This document shows, one piece after another, positions 42,493 to 47,807 of a DNA stretch of 47,807 nucleotides; the stretch's first letter is position 1; each line of letters starts with the position of its first letter. The stretch is from NCBI GenBank assembly GCA_023437715.1, contig JAEZFK010000041.1:1-47807 (forward strand), read 5' to 3'. This stretch comes from Bacillota bacterium (GTDB taxonomy: Bacteria; Bacillota; Clostridia; Lachnospirales; Lachnospiraceae). The translations under genes were made by a program, and so were the position numbers. The notes under the pieces were generated by a model that saw only the letters and a program-made list of their open reading frames with translations, was not told the DNA's origin and did not search any database.

Positions 42493-44430
42493 TTATTTCG
42501 CATTTGCTTCCCTGTTGGCCTTAAACTCATCCATGGATATAAAATGATCTTTCAAATGCTGTCCCTTATACCGAAGGTTTGATACGCCAAAGGGTGCATA
42601 CTGACCTTCAAACACATCCAGCTTGCTGGCAACATATTTGCTGACCGAAATACTGAAAGGCAGGACAAAGGCATGGTTTATCAGGCTGGCCTCCGCCTTG
42701 GCAAATGCCTCATACCGGGCATTCACATCCGTCTTAATATCCTTTGCCGCCTCTACCAAGGTAAAGTACTCCAAAGCCGCATCTGCGGAAGCCGTACCCT
42801 CTTCAATGGTCTTTGCCATGTTTCCATACTTATATCCCAGGTCATATCCATCCTCGCCCTTTTTCTGGTAAAATGGATCTGTCCAGGTTTCCGGATCCGC
42901 ATAATCCGCGCCCCAGTTGCATTTCATAAGAGCAAACTTTCCGTTTCTGCGGACCTCTGTTAAAAATCCGTCTGCAGGACCGGCCTCAACAATAATATCA
43001 ATAAAATCAGTACCCAGCAGGCTTTCCATCTGCTGCTCCACTACCTGGCACTCCTTATCCCAGTTGACTTCCGACGGGTTATAAGGCATCAGAACCTTTA
43101 CAGGGAAAGTAACGCCCTCTGCCGCCAGCTCTGTCTTTGCCAGATCCCGGTATTCCTTTGCTTTTGCCTCATCAAAGGTCTGTCCCAGGGACGCCATATC
43201 TCCTACAGTGGTATAATCCTCACCATTTGCATTATAGGTGAAGCTGGCAGGAGTAATGGAATTAATCACATAATCATCCGGCGTATCCGGCTCCAGAACC
43301 GCCACTTCCTTTGTCTTATTTAATCCTGCAAACAGTGCCTTACGGAAGTTTTCATTATTCACTGCCTTCTTCCAGTTTTCCGGCTCATACTGGGCATCAA
43401 ACTGAGGGTTGAAATTAAATGCATAGAAATAGGAGAAGCTGGTTCTTGCTCTTTCTCTGCTTATGAGATTTTTCGTATCATCATTTTTCATCCAGTCATC
43501 CAGAATATCCGAAGAGATTTCCGCGTAATCAATCTCGCCCCGCTTCACCATTTCCGGTCCGATGGTATTGTATTCCGAGTTATAGATCTCCTGAATCTCA
43601 TCCAGATAAACCGTATCCGCATCATAATTTGCCGGATTCTTCTTCATCACATGCTTTTCCTGAGGAGAAAATTCTTCCAGGTAAAATGCTCCGTTATAAT
43701 ACATCTTATCCGCGCCGGTGCCGAAATCCTTTCCCAGCTCTTCAAGCTGAGGACCGTAAGCCGGCATGTAAACGATATAAGCCAGGGAAGAAAGGAAATA
43801 TGGAACCTCCTTTTCCAGAGTGTAAGTAAGGGTATGGTCATCCACTGCCTTTACACCCACCTCTGAATAATCAATGGCTTCCCAGACATTTCCGTCCTTA
43901 TCCGCACCGCCGTTATAAACCAGTCCGTTATAATACTTCTCCGCATTGGCAATGATGCCGAAAAGATTCTGTACGTTGGCACTTTCATACTCGGGGGTAA
44001 GCTCATATTTCATGGCATCCACAAAATCCTGAGCCGTCACATCTCCGACCTCTGCACCGGTATTGTCCACCCATTTCGCATCCCGAAGCTTTAAGGTCCA
44101 GGTCAGGGTAGCGTCATCATAGGTCCATTCCGTCGCAAGGCCCGGCTTGATCTGTCCCTTGTTGTCATACTCCACCAGAGTATCCACACAGTTTGCGGCT
44201 ATTTTGTAATCGTTCTCCGAAGAAGAAACCAGATAATTCAGGGTCGTCGCCTCGGACCCATACAGCTTTTTATAAACCGCCGGTTCCCCGCTCTGCGTTC
44301 CATCTGTTTCATTTCCAGCGGCCTGTGAACCGCTTTCAGCCGTCTTTTTTCCCCCGCCGCAACCGCTGAGAGCCGTAGAAACAGCAAGAACTGCACATAG
44401 CATTGCAGCCATCAATCTTCTTTTCTTCAT
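42493..44430 (-). CDS. oppA: Peptide-binding lipoprotein (OppA/MppA-like)
   Basis: This 645-residue protein has a lipoprotein signal peptide with lipobox ALSGC (Cys24), a low-complexity linker, and a family 5 solute-binding domain (about 50-630). Landmarks are LATEWTYDDATLTWTLKLRDAKW and a Tyr-rich interior segment (YFYAFNFNPQFDAQYEPEN). It is anchored outside the membrane and delivers peptides to OppBC. In this operon the ligand is probably a murein tri- or tetrapeptide, by analogy to MppA. A small palindromic hairpin lies just before it. Confidence 0.93.
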   Translation of the reverse strand: MKKRRLMAAMLCAVLAVSTALSGCGGGKKTAESGSQAAGNETDGTQSGEPAVYKKLYGSEATTLNYLVSSSENDYKIAANCVDTLVEYDNKGQIKPGLATEWTYDDATLTWTLKLRDAKWVDNTGAEVGDVTAQDFVDAMKYELTPEYESANVQNLFGIIANAEKYYNGLVYNGGADKDGNVWEAIDYSEVGVKAVDDHTLTYTLEKEVPYFLSSLAYIVYMPAYGPQLEELGKDFGTGADKMYYNGAFYLEEFSPQEKHVMKKNPANYDADTVYLDEIQEIYNSEYNTIGPEMVKRGEIDYAEISSDILDDWMKNDDTKNLISRERARTSFSYFYAFNFNPQFDAQYEPENWKKAVNNENFRKALFAGLNKTKEVAVLEPDTPDDYVINSITPASFTYNANGEDYTTVGDMASLGQTFDEAKAKEYRDLAKTELAAEGVTFPVKVLMPYNPSEVNWDKECQVVEQQMESLLGTDFIDIIVEAGPADGFLTEVRRNGKFALMKCNWGADYADPETWTDPFYQKKGEDGYDLGYKYGNMAKTIEEGTASADAALEYFTLVEAAKDIKTDVNARYEAFAKAEASLINHAFVLPFSISVSKYVASKLDVFEGQYAPFGVSNLRYKGQHLKDHFISMDEFKANREANAK

Positions 44431-44456
44431 AAATGTCCTCCATTTTCCTAATATTT

Positions 44457-44475
44457 CTAACCCATATGGGATTAG
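44457..44475. other. Palindromic hairpin before oppA
   Basis: CTAACCCATATGGGATTAG is an almost perfect 19-base palindrome 27 bases upstream of the oppA ATG. It may be a regulator site or an RNA processing hairpin within the operon. Confidence 0.45.
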
Positions 44476-44511
44476 TACCTGTTTCCATCCACTTTATTTA
44501 AATTTTAAGCA

Positions 44512-45597
44512 TCAACCGCCAAAAGCTGGAACACCGCTGATTCCTATTCCAGGAGTCTCATTCATCCTGATCTTAGCTCCCTCAAAAACAGGTCCCCCTG
44601 TATAAGGATCAGTCTTGCAAAGAGAAGGTCCATCCAGATCAGCCCGTGTAATGATCCCCTTTCCGGCCGCCAGATGAGCCGCCGCGCTGACCGCGATTTT
44701 GCTCTCCAGCATACAGCCGATCATACACTCCACCCCAAAGCTTTCCGCAATGGCGCAGATCTTTAAAGCTTCATAAATTCCCCCGGTCTTCATCAGCTTA
44801 ATATTAATGAGGTCCGCCGCCCGCTCCTTAATGATGCGTATGGCATCCTCCGAAGAAAACACGCTCTCATCTGCCAGAACCGGCGTATGTACCTGACTGG
44901 TCACAAACTTCATCCCTTCAAAATCATGAGCGCTGACCGGCTGCTCCACCAAATCCATTTCAATTCCCATATCTTCCATGGACCGGATGGTGCGCACCGC
45001 CTCCTTGGCCGACCATCCCTGATTGGCATCAATGCGAAGCAGAATATCCGGCCCGACTGCCTGCCGGATGGCCCTGATCCGTTCCACATCCTTCCGGCCC
45101 TCTTTCCCCACCTTGATCTTCAGAATATTAAATCCCTGTTCCACAGCCCTTAAGCTGTCCTGAACCATTTCCTCCACATCATTGACGCTGATGGTCAGAT
45201 CCGTCTCAATCTCTGTTCTCCTGCCGCCCAGAAGCTTATACAGCGGCTTCCCGCAGGACTTTGCAAAAAGATCGTAAACAGCCATATCCACCGCCGCCTT
45301 TGCAGAGGTATTTTTCAAGATACAGCCATGAAGCCGTTTCATGATCCCGTCCAGGTCTTCAATCTCCATCCCAATGAGATTAGGTCCGATAAACTCCTCA
45401 ATCGCACAGAGAATGGACCCTTTCGTATCTCCGGTAATCACCGCAGTGGGAGGCGCTTCCCCGAATCCTGTCTGTCCGTCATCCGTTGTGATCCTCACCA
45501 CAATATCGCTGACCCTGTCCACAGTCCTCAAAGCCGTTTTAAACGGTGTAACCAGAGGAATGTTGACTTCCCCTGTCTCTATTTTTACGATCTTCAT
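44512..45597 (-). CDS. L-Ala-D/L-Glu epimerase (enolase superfamily)
   Basis: This 361-residue enzyme belongs to the muconate-lactonising subgroup of the enolase superfamily. Catalytic Lys residues sit in LKIKVG (KxK, near 163) and KLMKTGG. The metal ligands sit in RIDANQGW (Asp), VEQP (Glu) and LADES (Asp). This pattern, with a GEAPPTAVITGDT lid loop, matches YkfB/YcjG dipeptide epimerases, which convert L-Ala-D-Glu from peptidoglycan to L-Ala-L-Glu so ordinary peptidases can cut it. It is the second gene of the operon. The substrate call rests mainly on the NlpC/P60 and Opp neighbours. Confidence 0.9.
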   Translation of the reverse strand: MKIVKIETGEVNIPLVTPFKTALRTVDRVSDIVVRITTDDGQTGFGEAPPTAVITGDTKGSILCAIEEFIGPNLIGMEIEDLDGIMKRLHGCILKNTSAKAAVDMAVYDLFAKSCGKPLYKLLGGRRTEIETDLTISVNDVEEMVQDSLRAVEQGFNILKIKVGKEGRKDVERIRAIRQAVGPDILLRIDANQGWSAKEAVRTIRSMEDMGIEMDLVEQPVSAHDFEGMKFVTSQVHTPVLADESVFSSEDAIRIIKERAADLINIKLMKTGGIYEALKICAIAESFGVECMIGCMLESKIAVSAAAHLAAGKGIITRADLDGPSLCKTDPYTGGPVFEGAKIRMNETPGIGISGVPAFGG

Positions 45598-45699
45598 TCC
45601 GAATCTTCCTTCCGCTTCCTATCCTGTTTCCTGTGCTGTTTCCTGTGGCTTTTTAATTAATCTTTTCCAGATCTCTATACTATCCACTTTCTGAATATC

Positions 45700-46470
45700 T
45701 CAATTGATTCCGCGGTATAACTCCAGTGAAACCTCTGCCATAATCCGCTCAAAAGCAGGTGTATCCGTCTCATTTCCGCAGAAACAGACCAGAAATGGTT
45801 CCTTTCCGTAAATAATTCCCACATCATGGGTAATCCCTGCATCTTCCCCTGTTTTATGGGCGATCTCCGGCTCCTCCGGCAGGGCCTGGAGGTAAAACGG
45901 TATCTTGCTGCAAAGCTGCTGGTTTTTAAGAATGGAAATCATCCGTTCACTTGCCTGCCTGCTGATGAGGCTTCCCTGATACATCATTTTCAAAAGCCGC
46001 CCCGTTTCCCCGGCAGTTATGTAATTCTGAATCCCTTTTCCCGACTTTTCCAGATCATACATCTTTCTTTGAAGAACCGTCTTTTCAAACCCCAGCTCCC
46101 GGATGGTTCCATTGATCTCCTCAAATCCAAGCAGATCAATCAGCACGTTGGTGGCTGTATTGTCACTGAAAATTATCATCAACGTAATCAGATCCATAAC
46201 CGTCACGCCTATCCCGTCATGAAGATAGGTAAGAGCGCCGCAGGACGGCACATGATCCGCCTTTTTCACATGAAATATCTCTTCCGGATCCAGACGTCCC
46301 TCTTCTATTCTCTGAAAAGCCGCTGTCATGACAAACAGCTTAATAACGCTGGCCGCCATCAAAGGCTCATTTTCCCCATAGGAAACTTTCTCTCCCGTCA
46401 CCAGATTTTCATACAGAAAACTGACTTTCCCCGGGATCTTCCCAAACCTGTCTATTAGTTCATTTCTCAT
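45700..46470 (-). CDS. Cytoplasmic SxxK serine hydrolase (class A beta-lactamase fold) 2
   Basis: This 256-residue protein carries S41-VI-K44 (MAASVIKLFVM), S102-D103-N104 (IIFSDNTATN) and K206-T-G (IAHKTGED), the three motifs of the penicillin-recognising fold. The omega-loop Glu pattern ExxLN is not visible. It has no signal peptide (starts MRNELIDRFGKIPGKV), so it should be cytoplasmic. It opens the muropeptide operon and is a distant relative of the last gene (36526-37392). I infer a peptide-trimming hydrolase. The ribosome-binding site is weak (GGGGG about 14 bases before the ATG). Confidence 0.8.
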   Translation of the reverse strand: MRNELIDRFGKIPGKVSFLYENLVTGEKVSYGENEPLMAASVIKLFVMTAAFQRIEEGRLDPEEIFHVKKADHVPSCGALTYLHDGIGVTVMDLITLMIIFSDNTATNVLIDLLGFEEINGTIRELGFEKTVLQRKMYDLEKSGKGIQNYITAGETGRLLKMMYQGSLISRQASERMISILKNQQLCSKIPFYLQALPEEPEIAHKTGEDAGITHDVGIIYGKEPFLVCFCGNETDTPAFERIMAEVSLELYRGIN

Positions 46471-46595
46471 AAATATACGTCAAGCCCCCATACCTGCGGC
46501 TTTCCCAGCCTGATATAAAAAAAGAGGCACTGCACCTATTGTATACAGCCACCTCGTCGCACCTGATTTTAAACTCTGTTAAAGTCCTATGTATA
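46471..46595 (-). promoter_or_regulatory. Leader with terminator-like hairpin before the muropeptide operon
   Basis: On the minus strand a hairpin at 46524-46555 (GAGG with CCTC, then G-T pairs and CTG/CAG) leads into T7 at 46517-46523. It lies between the promoter at 46596-46623 and the first gene, so it would act as an attenuator or end a ~65-base RNA. Three GGTG repeats occur nearby. I do not recognise a known riboswitch class. Confidence 0.5.
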
Positions 46596-46623
46596 AGTAT
46601 AATAAATTTTCGAAAAAAATCAA
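46596..46623 (-). promoter_or_regulatory. Promoter of the muropeptide operon
   Basis: On the minus strand TTGATT (46618-46623) and TATACT (46596-46601) are 16 bases apart, predicting a start near 46588. Confidence 0.75.
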
Positions 46624-46756
46624 GCTATAATTTTATCAAATCCCTGTCTTATAGGAAAAAATCCTGCTTTTAATTAAGAAAATTATGGTGTTTTTCCTAT
46701 CCCTGCCAATCGCCTCTCCTTTCGCAGAATATTCTTAAGTTCTCCGCCAATATAAG

Positions 46757-46799
46757 ACAAAAAGAGAACAGCTTCCAAAAGCTGGAAGCTGTTCTCTTC
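46757..46799 (-). terminator. Terminator of tRNA-Arg
   Basis: A perfect stem (GAGAACAGCTTCC / GGAAGCTGTTCTC) followed by T5 on the minus strand, directly downstream of the tRNA. Confidence 0.93.
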
Positions 46800-46800
46800 A

Positions 46801-46874
46801 TGCGTCGGACAAGATTTGAACTCGCGGCCTTCTGGTCCGTAGCCAGACGCTCTATCCAGCTGAGCTACCGACGC
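46801..46874 (-). tRNA. tRNA-Arg (anticodon ACG)
   Basis: The 74-base gene folds as a full cloverleaf: acceptor GCGTCGG/CCGACGC, D arm GCTC/GAGC, anticodon stem TCTGG/CCAGA with loop CTACGGA (anticodon ACG), variable AGGCC, T arm GCGAG-TTCAAAT-CTTGT, discriminator A. CCA is not encoded. Confidence 0.97.
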
Positions 46875-46949
46875 ATTCATTAGTGTTCATGAGTTAATAT
46901 ACACCTATTTTCTCAATTTGTAAAGCAGGAATTTAATCCCTTGAGGAAA

Positions 46950-46986
46950 GGAAAAAGCACTTACACTTTCGTGCAAATGCTTTTCT
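46950..46986 (-). terminator. Terminator retained beside the tRNA remnant
   Basis: On the minus strand AAAAGCATTTGCAC pairs with GTGTAAGTGCTTTT around GAAA (two G-T pairs). It stands where the terminator of an intact tRNA would be. Confidence 0.75.
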
Positions 46987-46989
46987 CTA

Positions 46990-47031
46990 CGTGCGTGAGA
47001 AGATTCGAACTCCCGACACCTTGGTCCGTAG
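46990..47031 (-). pseudogene. 3' fragment of a tRNA-Arg (from the anticodon loop to the end)
   Basis: The minus strand reads CTACGGA (ACG anticodon loop), CCAAG (3' half of the stem), GTGTC, then GGGAG-TTCGAAT-CTTCT (T arm) and CACGCAC (3' acceptor strand). The D arm and the 5' acceptor half are missing; beyond 47031 the sequence is unrelated to tRNA. It is a second tRNA-Arg(ACG)-like gene cut in the anticodon loop, as left by site-specific integration into a tRNA. Confidence 0.8.
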
Positions 47032-47165
47032 GTAGAGGAAGTACATTTGCTGTCATGGGGTGGCGTTCGATATTTCCTGTATTTACTAGGTTTTCGCCTT
47101 ATCGTCGTTTGTTCTCATTAGGCTTCAAAAAGCCACTTTTTGTAACTTTGTTGACCAAATGTTGA
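47025..47165. repeat. Diverged direct repeat, copy A (joins the tRNA fragment)
   Basis: The copy starts exactly at TCCGTAG, the complement of the tRNA anticodon loop. It is clearly similar, with many point differences, to copy B at 47336-47476, 311 bases away. On the minus strand it contains a frame reading FGQHLVNKVTKSGFLKPNEN and a stop, resembling the tail of a tyrosine integrase. Confidence 0.75.
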
Positions 47166-47305
47166 CCAAAAATCATATCTATTTAAATGATAAGATTGGA
47201 GTTTCTTCATTATAATATGTTATCTGTAAATGACCGTAAATAGGGGTAACATTTGACTAACGTTTTTAAATTTGTCCTCCTGCTCTTCCAAAAATCCCAT
47301 TCATG
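47166..47305. other. Spacer between the two att-like repeats
   Basis: No gene is seen. The stretch is AT-rich. A short palindrome CCCAT-TC-ATGGG lies at 47297-47308, close to the copy B terminator. Confidence 0.4.
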
Positions 47306-47337
47306 GGAAAAGCACTATCTTTTCGATAATGCCTTTC
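47306..47337 (-). terminator. Terminator-like hairpin beside repeat copy B
   Basis: On the minus strand AAAGGCATTATC pairs with GATAGTGCTTTT around a short A-rich loop. It is the counterpart of the hairpin at 46950-46986, but the tRNA 3' segment that should separate it from the repeat is missing here. Confidence 0.6.
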
Positions 47338-47476
47338 CGTAGGTAGAGGAAGTACATTTGATGTTATGTGGTAACATTCGATTTTTCCCGTATTTACTGA
47401 GTTTCCGACATATTACCGTTTGGCCTTGTTTGTTGTCAAAAGACTACTTTTTTGAACTTTGTTAACCAAGCATTGA
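47336..47476. repeat. Diverged direct repeat, copy B
   Basis: The first 25 bases (TCCGTAGGTAGAGG onwards) match copy A exactly and the rest drifts to roughly three-quarters identity. On the minus strand the same frame reads CLVNKVQKSSLLTTNKAKR and a stop one codon earlier than in copy A, so frame and stop position are conserved between copies. Confidence 0.75.
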
Positions 47477-47682
47477 ATATTACTTTTGTTTTAAGCTTCT
47501 CAGCATATATTCGTTTGATATTAACAGACATTAAATATCTTTACTTCGTTGATCAAAAGATAACAAATTCAAAATTTAAAACCACTTCTTATGCTTTTTA
47601 CTCTAATAATCTTTCGAGTGTTTTTGAAAAATTCGACATATCTTCATATTCAAAGATATCATCACAGAGATATTTAATGAAG
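47477..47682. other. AT-rich stretch without a gene
   Basis: No gene is supported. The open frame on the plus strand across this stretch runs into the insertion sequence and has no ribosome-binding site. Confidence 0.4.
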
Positions 47683-47807
47683 TGGATTGTCAACAGTTTT
47701 CTATACAATTTTTTTAAGGGTAGTCATTCTATACTTCACCGGTGATAAATATCCCAGTGAAGAATGAATCCTGTGGTTATTGAACCAGTTTACATAATCA
47801 GCTAATT
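47683..47807 (-). mobile_element. IS3-family insertion sequence, right end (cut by window end)
   Basis: The likely terminal inverted repeat begins at 47683 (TGGATTGTCAACAGTTTT). It is followed inward by the 3' end of an IS3-family transposase gene. The other end lies beyond the window. Confidence 0.75.
47701..47807 (-). CDS. IS3-family transposase (OrfB), C-terminal 34 residues
   Basis: The partial frame reads LADYVNWFNNHRIHSSLGYLSP and ends TLKKIV. The YVNWFNNxRxHSSLGYLSPxxYR pattern is the hallmark C-terminus of the DDE integrase-core (rve) transposases of the IS3 family. The gene enters from the right edge, so its start and state are unknown. Confidence 0.93.
   Translation of the reverse strand, partial: LADYVNWFNNHRIHSSLGYLSPVKYRMTTLKKIV

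Noticed and set aside
46683..46880. 65-codon frame starting MNASVAQLDRASGYGPEG on the minus strand
   Set aside because: It is the translation of the tRNA-Arg gene and its terminator, a well-known artefact.
47452..47745. 97-codon plus-strand frame at the right end
   Set aside because: It crosses the inverted repeat and runs antisense to the IS3 transposase end; no ribosome-binding site.

Overview
The window looks like a chromosomal segment of a spore-forming, anaerobic Clostridia bacterium of the Lachnospiraceae type (Lacrimispora/Enterocloster-like). This is inferred from protein style: a Csp-like germination pseudoprotease, a giant 2-hydroxyacyl-CoA dehydratase activase fusion, a DUF6179/DUF6323 pair, a DUF1540 peptide, gut-clostridial molybdenum hydroxylase subunits, Gram-positive ribosome-binding sites and intrinsic terminators. 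Species cannot be assigned from the sequence alone.

Left part (1-9.3 kb). A small XRE regulator, a subtilase pseudoprotease whose catalytic Ser is Gly, a proline-rich 21-residue-repeat protein, a diaminopimelate decarboxylase-type enzyme, and an apparent operon read leftwards from a near-consensus promoter at 9237-9265: CorA-type Mg transporter, inactive rhomboid-like protein with zinc ribbon, pyruvate kinase, then a strong terminator.

Middle (9.4-35 kb). The 1437-residue activase fusion; DUF6323/DUF6179; a secreted choline-binding-type repeat protein preceded by a MerR-type promoter; an HlyD/FtsX/ABC export operon; a three-subunit molybdenum hydroxylase (xanthine dehydrogenase family); an RmlD-like reductase; a divergent MFS efflux pump/TetR pair with two matching operators; an NCS2 purine permease; a DUF1540 mini-protein; glyA with a palindrome inside its promoter; recJ; a YgjP-like metallopeptidase; and a Crp-family regulator divergent from a YczE-like membrane protein, followed by a YjjG-like HAD phosphatase.

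Right part (36.5-46.6 kb). A nine-gene leftward operon that looks like a complete muropeptide import and recycling pathway: SxxK serine hydrolase, L-Ala-D/L-Glu epimerase, OppA-B-C-D-F peptide importer, an NlpC/P60 endopeptidase of the YkfC type, and a second SxxK serine hydrolase. None of the four enzymes has a signal peptide, so they should act in the cytoplasm on imported cell-wall peptides. The operon starts at a promoter followed by a leader with a terminator-like hairpin.

Right end (46.8-47.8 kb). tRNA-Arg(ACG), then a 3' fragment of another tRNA-Arg that kept its own terminator, two diverged ~140-bp repeats that both start at the tRNA anticodon-loop sequence and carry what may be integrase 3' ends, and the end of an IS3-family element. 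This reads as an integration hotspot with tandem attachment-site scars.
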